NCBI GenBank assembly: GCA_007844125.1
Contig: CM017558.1
Coordinates: 47,006,164 to 47,070,163, forward strand
Direction of reading: 5' to 3'
Length of the DNA: 64,000 bases
Origin: Sinonovacula constricta
Lineage: Eukaryota > Mollusca > Bivalvia > Cardiida > Solecurtidae
Shown: positions 11,224 through 22,925 of the stretch, piece by piece
Layout of the letters: each line of letters starts with the position of its first letter
Numbering within the stretch: the first letter of the stretch is position 1
Program-made: the position numbers and the translations under genes
The notes under the pieces: generated by a model
Databases searched by the model: none
Seen by the model: the letters and a program-made list of their open reading frames with translations, nothing else
What the model was told of the DNA's origin: nothing

Positions 11224-12165
11224 TTGATATTTATGTCCGCTCAATAAATCGTCATTCTTGCATGGATTTCTAAATAACCTGGCAGAAATGTCAAACGCAT
11301 GAAGACGACGTGTCGCGCAAGAACCAGCATATTCAGACGATGTGACCCAGTTTCGCAGCCCAAATATTAACCAAAACAGTATTAAGCAGTAACGAATTGT
11401 CTTTTTTGAACAAAGGAAGAGGTCCGAATCGATTACAGCAGAATAAAACATAATTTTATTTTGTTTTCTACATAGTATACTGTAATTAAAACACTTTATA
11501 CAAATATGCTACATAAAGTTAACTTAGACCTTGGACTGATAATGGATACTGATAATAAAATTTATTTTATTTTTTGTGTGTGAATAATGAACAATATTCC
11601 ACGAGAACGTCAATTGGGGTGCTATTAAATTACACTAATCAAAACAATAAAGAAGGGGATACTTATGAAAGAGCAAATCTCTATCCTGGTCAGTTATGTG
11701 CTATGGTAAAGGCCATCACTTTTGACAACAGATGCAGTGCAGAAGTGAGCAATAAAGAAGATGACGCTGTTGACAAAAGTACAAATGAACACTTTTATGG
11801 CTGTCAAGTTTTACTGTGTTTTGCTTTTGTAAATGAAAATTAACAGTCATGGTAAAGATCGGTTTTAGATATTTTCTTTAAAAATCAGACAGTTATTTGC
11901 CTACGACTCAAACTCCTCCTCTTATTTTCAAATTGTCTCAGCCTTCGAAGAATAATAAAACAATATACACAAGCTGTGTAAATATGTTCAATATAATTAT
12001 GAATTAAAGACATGTGTTAGCAACATCTAGACATTTTTTTTCATATTTAAAAGATATTTGGTTTCAGCTCAATTTTGAAAAGCCTGGCAGTTTTCTGAAC
12101 ATGATTTGAAAACACACGAAAACCCACCTAACCACCACCATTACCTCCCTTTTTACCCCCATGTA
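11224..12165. other. no gene recognised
   Basis: An 89-codon plus-strand frame at 11574-11843 lacks an ATG at its start and has no recognised motif. Otherwise AT-rich. Confidence 0.4.
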
Positions 12166-12570
12166 GCAATCGGAACACCTCGGATAATTCACGAATCATC
12201 TCTCGGATGTATGTAGGTAGTCGGATCAACTCGGCCATTTTCCTAAATGGGACTTATTTTGTGAGATAAGGTCAAAACAAAGATGGCAGCTCGAACGACA
12301 GCTCACTATGCAAGTTAAACTTCAATTTGTGGCTGCTTCAAATTTTAATCACTCACGATTTAAATCATCCACGTTTAATTTACAAAGCGCAGCAGACAAA
12401 ACAGCTGTCAAACGACCCCATTGTTAATGTTCTGTGTGAACTACATTTTAGGCATATTCTTTCGACTTCCGGCGAACAAAACGATCCTGATTTCTTTAAG
12501 TGCCATTGCACGAGATACAACCGATGGATGATTGTCCCAAGGACGGAATTATCCGAGGAGTTCCGATTGC
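12166..12570. mobile_element. 405-bp MITE-like element
   Basis: CAATCGGAACACCTCGGATAATTC at 12167-12190 (24 bp) is inverted at 12546-12569 with one mismatch. No coding capacity for a transposase and no secure target duplication. The left 40 bases recur in opposite orientation at 21925-21968, which supports a dispersed family. Confidence 0.7.
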
Positions 12571-14512
12571 CCGTGTAGGTCTTGTGAATGCCCGAGTTCT
12601 GGTTCTAGGCAATCTACGTAAAGAGAAACAGTGACGCCAACCGCTCTACTTTCAGTATCGCATAGCATTTGTGGAAACAGCTGTTGATGTATTTCCACAT
12701 TTGCCACCAACAAATATCATATAAAATGCCAAATTGCACGTTAATGGCACCATTAATAGATTTTATCAGCTATAAAAATGTTAACAATAATGTATAAGCG
12801 TGTAAAATTTGGATCTTACTCATTTTCTTTATGCTGGTGACCTTTCTGTATAATGAGCATAGAAGTAGTTGCGCCCTCTCATTTATCACAAATTCTTTCT
12901 GAGTGCACGCTCCAATGTGGCTCTCGAAAGGTTGCTTTATAAATACAATAGATAACGCGAACTAACTTCTTTAAAGATAAACGGTGTGTATGAGGCTTTA
13001 GTGAGAAAAAAACTGTAATTCTTTTACGTTTAAACAAAATTATAAGAACTACGGCACTGAACGGACTTATATTTTCTAACACTTGGTCAGGGATATTTGA
13101 AATATTTAAATACTGTTCATTATATAAACTAAATTATCCCATTAACAAAACAGTACAACTTTTGTAAAACATATTTAAGCTCGCAAAATTGTGCCATACA
13201 GTGCCAGTACTTGTTTATCATATTTTAATTACAGATTATTTAAGAAAATCCTTGGTAAAACTCTAAGCATTAATTAGTTTTGTACAGTAGTTGCTGACAG
13301 ACCTTATTTACATATTATGCATTGTCGAAGAATTGAAAACCAAAAATAGCTTTGTTTATTTTTAATAGGGTGTCAGGTTGTGTGATTGTGTGTGAAGTTT
13401 GAGTCTGACAGGGATTTGTTGCTGTGAGTGCAGAATGAAAAGTTTATCAAAAAACAAATACGTTGGGTAAAGAGGGGGTCAGATCTGAGAATGGGAGTCT
13501 CTGGGTTGTGTTTGGGTCAGAGTATGTCAATATGCATGTGAGAGGTGCGAGTCAGTTCAACTCGGTTCCTGGTGAGAATTACATCGGTGACGGGAGTGTG
13601 TTTGTGTTTGGTCGACCACATTGCTGGTCAAAACATGGAAATGTGTTCCATCGTGACAAAAGGACGAAAAGTTTAACGAACGAAAGTGTCACATTGTGAA
13701 TTGCATAAATAATTGACCTTAAAATTAACATACTATGTTTACTGAATTCAGTACATACTGTAATGTTATTTGTTTGTTGTCGCTATTGAGATATATATTT
13801 AGAAGTAATACATGTTGGTATTTAATAACTCAATGGAGAGAAATCAAAGAAACACAAGTGTGCCGTTCTATCATTTAATCACAAACTTTATTGTACATGC
13901 GGAGATCGCGATAGTTATAAGACTAAGTACAATGAGCATGCGCAACATTTGGAACTAAAATGTAGTCTTTTTCAATAAAGCCAAATATACTACACATACT
14001 TAACCAAACATAGCTAAATTAGGAAAAGAAAGGAAGAAACGCCACAAGTTTAACATCTTCAGTCTAAGAATAGACTAGTTAGGCAGCAAACGATGACTTA
14101 CTCTACTTACTCACTGCTTGTCTGGAAAAACACGGCATTGAGTGGCAATAGATGACAACAAGCAGACCTTTGCATACAATGAGTGTATAAGTCGTGAAGG
14201 TTGAGGTCTTATATAAGGGCTTATGAATTACGTCCACACATATAGTTGCTGCGTCGTTGCCTGTAGGTTATATTAATGGATAGGTTTGAAAATATATTGC
14301 GGATTCCATATCACCTTCATTCTTCATCATTAGCGTGGAAAACATTAGAAAAAAAAACACCTTACAATAGAGGTCGATAAAATTCGATAATCCATTCGGA
14401 AGAACCCGTCGTAAAAAAACAAAACGGAATTCAATTCTTTGGTAGCCATTAGTGAAAAATAAAAAAAGCTGTTGATTGATAAAACTGGACCGGACGTTTA
14501 CTATTGGGCATT
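12571..14512. other. no gene recognised
   Basis: AT-rich, no convincing exon. The frames at 13463-13699 and 14268-14594 lack support; the latter runs into the 32-bp array. Confidence 0.45.
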
Positions 14513-15945
14513 TGGCAGTGACATGAACATAACGCGTCAATAATGGGCAGTGACATGTACATAACACGTCAATAATGGGCAGTGACATATACATAACACG
14601 TCAATAATGGGCAGTGACATGTACATAACACGTCAATAATGGGCAGTGACATGTACATAACACGTCAATAATGGACAGTGACATATACATAACACGTCAA
14701 TAATGGACAGTGACATGTACATAACACGTCAATAATGGGCAGTGACATGTACATAACACGTCAATAATGGGCAGTGACATGTACATAACACGTCAATAAT
14801 GGGCAGTGACATGTACATAACACGTCAATAATGGGCAGTGACATGAACATAACACGTCAATAATGGGCAGTGACATGAACATAACACGTCAATAATGGGG
14901 CAGTGACATGAACATAACACGTCAATAATGGGCAGTGACATGTACATAACACGTCAATAATGGGCAGTGACATGTACCTAACACGTCAATAATGGGCAGT
15001 GACATGAACATAACACGTCAATAATGGGCAGTGACATGTACATAACACGTCAATAATGGGCAGTGACATGTACATAACACGTCAATAATGGGCAGTGACA
15101 TGTACATAACACGTCAATAATGGGCAGTGACATGTACAGAACACGTCAATAATGGGCAGTGACATGTACATAACACGTCAATAATGGGCAGTGACATGTA
15201 CATAACACGTCAATAATGGGCAGTGACATGAACATAACACGTCAATAATGGGCAGTGACATGTACATAACACGTCAATAATGGGCAGTGACATGAACATA
15301 ACACGTCAATAATGGGCAGTGACATGAACATAACACGTCAATAATGGGGCAGTGACATGAACATAACACGTCAATAATGGGCAGTGACATGTACATAACA
15401 CGTCAATAATGGGCAGTGACATGTACCTAACACGTCAATAATGGGCAGTGACATGAACATAACACGTCAATAATGGGCAGTGACATGTACATAACACGTC
15501 AATAATGGGCAGTGACATGTACATAACACGTCAATAATGGGCAGTGACATGTACATAACACGTCAATAATGGGCAGTGACATGTACATAACACGTCAATA
15601 ATGGGCAGTGACATGTACATAACACGTCAATAATGGGCAGTGACATGTACATAACACGTCAATAATGGGCAGTGACATGTACATAACACGTCAATAATGG
15701 GCAGTGACATGAACATAACACGTCAATAATGGGCAGTGACATGTACATAACACGTCAATAATGGGCAGTGACATGTACATAACACGTCAATAATGGGCAG
15801 TGACATGAACATAACACGTCAATAATGGGCAGTGACATGTACATAACACGTCAATAATGGACAGTGACATGTACATAACACATCAATAATGGACAGTGAC
15901 ATGTACATAACACGTCAATAATGGGCAGTGACATGAACATTACGC
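14513..15945. repeat. 32-bp tandem array, about 45 units
   Basis: The unit is GGGCAGTGACATGTACATAA plus CACGTCAATAAT. Variants have GAACAT for GTACAT, GGACAG for GGGCAG, or an extra G. Two rare variants recur at a fixed distance: the four-G unit at 14891 and 15340, and the GTACCTA unit at 14973 and 15422, both 449 bp apart. That means a 14-unit block (14 x 32 + 1) was itself duplicated. Each unit contains ACGTCA, a half CRE-like site. Confidence 0.97.
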
Positions 15946-17808
15946 TTAAACTCAGGTCACGGAACAATATGTAACTGCAATAATCGGATCATTTATATTT
16001 TCGCCCAAAATAGTTGTGTACAGTCCGTCAGCTAGGTCCACATCCACCACCCACCAGACTTATTTTCATGGGTATTCTATTTACATAATCCTCAATTTAC
16101 TGAAAATAAACTCATTTGGACTATATGAAAACTAGTGGTTTCCATGGCAACCATCATGAATTTTTAATAGTAGGTTATATAATAGTTCCAAAATGGTGAT
16201 AGGAGTATAAAACTCGTACTTAATTAAAGGTTATTGAATGGCCGTTATGGTCTGATGTCAATTATGCACTTTTGAATATTTTGAAGTTTTAAAGAGAATC
16301 TAAAAATAGGCTATCAGTAAAGTTAGATTTGAAATAATTAATTATGCAAATTAGCCAACACGAATATTCATATATCTTAACGAGAATCTAAAAATAGACT
16401 TAACTTTTTAAAAAGTTTATTAGAATTTATTTCATTTAAAAGTCATATTCATATAAGTTATTGAGGGTTTTAAAATGTCTCTTTACAAATCAAAAACAAA
16501 CATACCTTCTATTATAAAATGTTTTAATACCTTTTCAGATCTTAAGTTTTTTTGTAATAATTTTTCAGTTGTGATGTCTAATTCTTACATTGTAATCAAG
16601 TGAAATAAAGCAAAAACAAAAATTATACGACCAAGGTGATTTGATAAAACAGTACTTTTCTTCTTGTGCCTAAACCTTTATCTTTTCAGTTAATGGTACC
16701 ATTAACTTACCATAATTATATATGGGCCCAGCCAGAGAAGACTTATGTTGTTCTTCTTTTAGCCTTTATTTGGATTTAAGAATTATGCATTTTCTTCATT
16801 CAAGCTTAAAGAAAAATAACAAAAAGAAATATGGTTCATTGGGGGCATCATATCTAAGTGGAGATTAAAAGGTAGATTTGGATAATTTTGGCACATTAAT
16901 TTAGATTAAATTTTCTTACGGGGTTATAATGAAAGAATTGAATTTTCTGACTGATAGTTCAGAGTACAAATCCTTTTAAGGCATTTAAAATTAATTAAAC
17001 GTATATATCCCAAGTGACTTTGGTCACTTGATTGTTTTAAGGCATATTCGAAAACATTAACAATGTATGACTTAAAAATATGCTGTCTGTAATTATAATT
17101 TGTATTAAATATACGGGATTTATTAAATGCAGGGTAAATGCAAGTAAAATATGAGCGGTTAATTACTGTAAGGCTCCCTAAATATACCAACCAAATTAGG
17201 TCAATTCATACCGTATATGTATTGACACAAGTGAAAAGAAGATTCACTAGCAAATTATCTGACAAAGCTTCATAAAATTAAAGTTTGCACTTAAGGTGAA
17301 AATGTTCCTTGTTAAAAAAGATTGCTAGCGTTGTTATTGATGTACAAATTTCTGGTATACCTGGTGTTCCATAATGTGTTCAATAACAAATTAGTAACTG
17401 AAATCAGTATCCGGTATCACTCAGATGGTGTCACATCTACATTACTTTGCGTTATGATTTTATTGTATTTTAATTTATTTAATATACTGACAGTCTATCC
17501 AAGTATATCACAGTGGCCACAAAGAATATTTTTTCCAGAGCATTAAGCCCTCAAATGATTCCTATAAATGACGTTAGTTTTAAATGTCCGGCAAAAGTTT
17601 TGTCTATTCATGAAAGGTGGAACATTCCGGGGACGTGAGGGCCGGGGTTTTAAGTCCAATGTTGGACAGTAAGTCAGTATTGTTAAGTGAGCACACGAAA
17701 CTGCCTGACCGACACACAATTTTTTATTTAACACTGTAATTTTGCTTGTCATATAATTGTTAATAAAACTCAAAAATACAATTGTCACATTAACGTTATT
17801 GGATTTTA

Positions 17809-17838
17809 TGTGTGTGTCTGTCTGTCTGCCTGTCTGTC

Positions 17839-17879
<41 letters not shown>

Positions 17880-17880
17880 A

Positions 17881-17925
<45 letters not shown>

Positions 17926-17942
17926 GTCTCTCTGTCTCTCTG

Positions 17943-18003
<61 letters not shown>

Positions 18004-18066
18004 TTGTGTGTGCTTGCGTGTGTGCTTGCGTGCGTGCGTGCTTGCGTGCGTGCGTGTGTGTGTGTA
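17809..18066. repeat. compound microsatellite (GTCT)n-(CT)n-(GT/GC)n
   Basis: GTCT repeats, then long CT dinucleotide runs broken by GT, then GTGCTTGCGTGC-type repeats ending in GT. Long open frames on both strands (Ser/Leu-rich or Arg/Glu-rich) are artefacts of this repeat. Confidence 0.97.
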
Positions 18067-19261
18067 TTACAAAATGTATACATTTTATAGTGTTCATTAA
18101 AATTAAGTTATCAGAGGGGTAAGAGAAAAATGATGCCATAATTGATTTGAACATCACAGAAAAACAATCTTAACATTCAAATTGACATTCAGCTAAGAAT
18201 TGTTTTCTGATAGAATGAATATCCCTGGACTCATAAAGTAGAAAACTGCATTAGACAGCCCAGTTTGTTGCTAAATGTGACATGATATGGACCTGTGGCA
18301 TAGTTTTTTTTAAGTATGTTTAAGTATGAAAAGTGAAGCATAACAAGGCAAATTTACTGCTTTATATAACAAGGTATTTGCATCAAGTAAATTGTTCAGT
18401 CTATACAGTCTGATTTCCTGATGCAGTTTGAGCTTAATAAAAGTAAAAATGCCATTTCCTACGTCAAAAGATAAGACGACAAAATGGGGTAATGTAACAA
18501 CATTGCTCCAGAATAAAACGATATGTTTGTTGGTTTTGCCTATCTACAAAAAATATCCCGGAAAGAGTCCCAAAATCATGCAAAGGAGTTATCCACAAAT
18601 GTTTTGAAGTGTTAGACATACCAATGTATTATAATGTTGGAGCACATTGGATAGTAAAAAATTACAGATTTAACCATTTAAGATATTGCTTACACATAGA
18701 AGGGACATACAAGAGAACATCTGTCAGGGTGAAATTCCTGCTGTAAATAGTACTGAAAAGCTCTGAAAAGTGTTTATTTTAAATGTTTCAACTATTCTGT
18801 ATACTTCGCTGCACAGTAAAAAAAGGGAATAAATGAATTGAAAGGGACCAATACAATGTCATATGTCAGTATAAAATGAACTTAAAAATGATAGAAATTG
18901 ATAAAATTTATAAACAATTAAGCAGTTCCTACAATCTACAATTCTTAAAGATAAAGTCAAGACAATTATGCACCTCATTCATTAAGGAAATCGGAGAAAT
19001 AATCAATTCACTTAAAAAATCAATTCAAAGCGTTCAACTCTAATCCATTTCAATAAATTAATATTACTTAGTTTATAAGGATATGAAGGTGTAGCATAAA
19101 ATCACTAATTGAATAATTTCTAGAAATTTTCTTCTATACGCAGAAAGATTTTAAGTTGAATACTTGAGATCCGATGTAGAAGTATGAAAAAGCAGGAAGA
19201 AAAAAAACAAAAAGCTAATGATCAAACATGTATTTAGTATATCTGCTTTAGTGTTTAAGTA

Positions 19262-20235
19262 CACAGTGTAAGCACATGAATTTTGAATATTCATGAGCAC
19301 TAATTTGGACTTTTCAAATCTAAATTAATGAGAGCATTCACTGGTTCTCCATATTATGAAAAGTCATAAGCAGGCATTTAAAATATTAGTGTGTTAATAT
19401 TTAATCAGGGAAGCTCAGACAAAATTAATTAAAAAATCATAAAAAAATTAAAATTGGACCAGTTCATGCATAACACATATCAGACTAAGAGGGGTGCCTA
19501 CTAAAATTTTAAAACAGTACAGTTTGTTTAATTGTGGCTTTTAAATCAAATAAATTCTAATTAACTTGTCGAAATTTACTTCTGTTTTTAGATTCTCACT
19601 AAGATATATGAGTATATTTATGTTGGTTAATTTGCAACATTAATAAAAACATTAAAATCTAAGTTAAGTGATAGCCTCAATTTAAAGGAACAATAAACAA
19701 TTATTCTTCAAAGTTATGGTTAGTTATAAGCTGACTCCTAGCCAAATTATTTATTGAGACTGAATGGGCAAAATTTGGACGAAATAATAAAAAATCACCA
19801 AAAACATAAAATAAACCAAATCATATGACACTTTTATCAACGTGTGTTAGACCAGTAGGGGTATGTTTATAATTCTAGAAAATGTTGAATAACAGAATCT
19901 ACTGAACTTTTTTTAAAGTCTATTTTTAGGTTATCATTAAGATATATGAATGTTCATGTTGGCTAATTTGCATAATTAATTATTTTAAATTTAAGTTTAG
20001 TGAGAGCCTCCACTTAACGAACGATATAACAATTATTCTTCAATGTAATGGTTAGTTACAAGCAGACTTCTAGCCAAATTTTGCATTAAGATTGAATGAG
20101 CAAGATTTGGACGAAAATAAATAAATAAATCATAAAATTTCATAAAATGAACCAAATCATATGAAACGTAGATCAACATGTGTTAGACAAGTAGGGGTAT
20201 TATATAATTTTAGAAACTGCTGAGTTTGTTTGAAA
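19262..20235. repeat. about 330-bp tandem repeat, two good units and one decayed
   Basis: Unit 2 (about 19586-19905) and unit 3 (about 19917-20235) share, in order, TTTTTAG-TT-TCA-TAAGATATATGA, AACAATTATTCTTCAA, GGTTAGTTA, CAAATCATATGA and a CATGTGTTAGACAAGTAGGGGTAT-like end. Unit 1 (about 19262-19520) is recognisable but badly diverged. Confidence 0.75.
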
Positions 20236-20465
20236 ATTGCTTTGGAATAAAAAGAGTCTAACCATCTTTTTAAAAATAGCATATTTTTATATTCGTATAA
20301 AAATTTATAAATATTCATAAGTACTAATTTGCATATCTGACACATGACTATAATGGCCATTCAATAACCTTTAATTAAGTACCAGTTTTTGGTATAAGTT
20401 ATAAGCATTTTTTAAACATACCCCGCTATCAAATTTTCATTACGGTTGCCATAGGGCTTATTTTT

Positions 20466-21504
20466 AGTACATTGGAGAGTCTGTTTCTAGACACACTAAC
20501 CAACATTTTGGTACCCGTGAAAAAAACGTTTAGGGGTAGGGAGTGCGCGGTAAGCATACCTAGCTGCCGGTCTATTCATGTCCATTTCCATATGGAAACA
20601 GGCGAAGCTGATCGTACTGCAATGCACAGGTCTTACTTGTACAGTTTGATTTGTGCCCAATTCCTGCTATGATTCATCAAAAGTAAATAGTCTTGCCATC
20701 ATGCTGGTCATTTTTTTCTAGCCATTCACTGTTAATGTAGATTCTTTCTGAAAGGTGTAATTAATGACTGAATTTCTTCATCAATGTTTGTTATCTGTTG
20801 GTTCTGTCCCCCACATTTGAAGACGGATATATTCAGAAAAATATGCAGGTATTACACTTTTCCCTTTGACTCTATCACTTCTAGCTATTCGATACTTCTG
20901 TAGCTTACATTTGCAGCGCGTAAGCTAGCTATCTTGCACATTCGAGTATTGGGCAGCTTTACAAGAACTTGTGAACATGTACTATAGCATGCATTTGATG
21001 CCAAAACAGTTATTAACTGAATGATATGATGAATAATATGTAAAATGAATGCGATGTTTTATATCTTTACATATAATGTAAGGTAAAAAAATCGACTCAA
21101 TCGAATGTTTTAAATTGTTTTAAGTTTTTAATCGTTTCATGTATTTTGGGAATGACTTTTCACTTATCACAACCGTAAGCCATTCTTTAAACAGCAGTCG
21201 AAGGCGTACCCGCTTTCTAAAGTAACCACAAGTGTAACCTTTCTGAAGCAGCTACCGGGTGATGCTCAGCCAAGGTTATCACAGCCTCTGAGGAATTATT
21301 TCTATGGTAAATGTAAGGACACATATTGGGGTGGGGGATAAGAGTTGCTGCTAACAGGATGTTCTGCTACTATCAGGTTGTCTTGCACAAAGGTGCTTTT
21401 TGAGCGGAATAACTGCAGGTTAAAATATGATTACAAAATGCACCACTCAATGAACTTCGATTTTCCTCCAGAGCACTTAGTAGTACATTGAGATCCAAAA
21501 TGAT
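20466..21504. other. no gene recognised
   Basis: Mixed sequence. The 66-codon plus-strand frame at 20472-20672 has no supporting splice sites or motif. Confidence 0.4.
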
Positions 21505-21595
21505 CAGGTGGTAACACGCAATACTCTGAATCACGAGGTCCGTGGCTCGAACCCCGGTCAAGTCACCGCTATTTCCTTAAGAAAAAAAAATACCT
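21505..21595 (+). mobile_element. tRNA-derived SINE head, fragment
   Basis: GGTGGTAACACGC...GTCCGTGGCTCGAACCCCGGTC resembles a decayed A box and a B box (GGCTCGAACCC at 21543), followed shortly by an A-rich stretch (GAAAAAAAAATACC). It does not fold as a tRNA. Confidence 0.45.
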
Positions 21596-21699
21596 TAAAT
21601 AGTACGACTATCCATGTGTAAAAATAAAAGAGTAATAAATAAAAAGTGAATAAATTAATCAAAAGAAGAATTAATTAATTAGTAACTGTGTTGTTGTTA

Positions 21700-21700
21700 C

Positions 21701-21742
<42 letters not shown>
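21700..21742. repeat. (TTG)n microsatellite
   Basis: Uninterrupted TGT/TTG trinucleotides over about 43 bases, with a short imperfect run just upstream (21686-21698). Confidence 0.95.
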
Positions 21743-21744
<2 letters not shown>

Positions 21745-21924
21745 TCAGGACATTATAAATGCGACTTATATGTCGGATGCCATAGTACTTGATTAACGAG
21801 TGCACACTATGACCAGCACGTAAACTGCATATAGACACATTAATCATATTAGTTATGTGACTAAGTCGATAAAAAATGTAGGTGTAGTTGTTTATTTTCG
21901 CGTTGGATTTTTTTGTCCATTCTC

Positions 21925-21968
21925 ACATCCGAGAGATGATTCGTGAATTATCCAGGGTGTTCCAAAGT
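21925..21968 (-). repeat. fragment related to the MITE at 12166
   Basis: CACATCCGAGAGATGATTCG and the following TGAATTATCC-GGGTGTTCC are the reverse complement of 12172-12212. Confidence 0.65.
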
Positions 21969-22587
21969 TAAATCTCATTTTATTTCCTCTTTACAGAGAT
22001 TAAATACAAGATATCATACAATGGTGGTGAATATTAACAGATCATACAGAGACAGCAGTGAACATCCAGCAAATACATATGCATTATAAACATACACATG
22101 TTTAAATAATTTGAATGGCGATTTAAATCCGAGCTCAATTAAATGTAAGATTACTGTATGAAGAAATGGGAAAATGTGTTTAAAGGACAATTAAGATTGA
22201 GCAGTAACAGTGATATGTAGTATTCTGGAATGTTGTGCGAAAGACAACATTTACATGTAGAATTGTCAAGAATTAAACTGTACAGTTATAAGATACATTA
22301 TTTACATATAAGTAAGTGTCACGATATGAGTCTCGAGTGCACAGTACGTGTGTTGAGGTACATCTCACATCCGAGTAAACTTGCCGAAAATAAACACAAG
22401 GAGATTATGGTGTGATGGGACGTACATATTTTACATGCTTTACTTACTGAACTGCTTACATGCGTACATCCAAATGTTGTTAAATGTGATAAAAAGCAAA
22501 TTACCTAAACAATTTTATAAAAACAATTACTTTTAAAAGAAATAAGAAAATAAAAAATAATTGAACATAATAAATATGGTCAATCCA

Positions 22588-22735
22588 GAGTTCATATCCG
22601 TTGTCATAGGCGGTACGGATATGAAAACTCCTTTGCATAAAAGAATACCCGTCTTTGCATGGTACATGTTATTGCATATAAATATAGCCGCTCAAGGGTT
22701 CATATCCGTCGACATGGGAAAGTATGGATATGAAC
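22588..22735. repeat. two short hairpins built on the same stem
   Basis: At 22588-22630, GAGTTCATATCCG pairs with CGGATATGAAAACTC. At 22698-22735, GTTCATATCC pairs with GGATATGAAC. The stems share TTCATATCC and are about 100 bp apart. Confidence 0.75.
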
Positions 22736-22925
22736 GTTAAAATCACTGTCAGGCCTGGATCCAGAACTTTTCAGCTAGGTGAAGGTGGCCGGATTGTGTG
22801 GGCGGAAACCGGTGTTGACATACGATCTTGTGTGGTCCGGTGTCACGGTCTCATATTTCTACCGTGTCGAAATTTCTCACACGCCCCAATGCGCATGCGC
22901 AAAATTGTAATAGAAATATGAGCCC

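Larger units (their letters stand above)
16130..20465. mobile_element. about 4.3-kb element bounded by long imperfect inverted repeats
   Basis: The left arm (about 16135-16400) is inverted in the right arm. TAATTATGCAAATTAGCCAACA...CATATATCTTAA (from about 16335) matches 19930-19990 inverted. TACTTAATTAAAGGTTATTGAATGGCC (about 16218) matches 20347-20375 inverted, and GGCAACC near 16147 matches GGTTGCC near 20447. The right arm is longer because it contains an extra copy of a 330-bp tandem repeat. No transposase frame is present. Exact ends and target duplication could not be fixed. Confidence 0.6.

Noticed and set aside
11574..11843. 89-codon plus-strand frame
   Set aside because: No ATG start and no motif; mixed composition makes it mildly interesting but unsupported.
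14513..15945. CRISPR array
   Set aside because: The units abut each other with no unique spacers. It is a eukaryotic minisatellite.
17543..18157. 204-codon Arg/Glu-rich frame and its Leu/Ser-rich counterparts
   Set aside because: Translation of the GTCT/CT/GT microsatellite.
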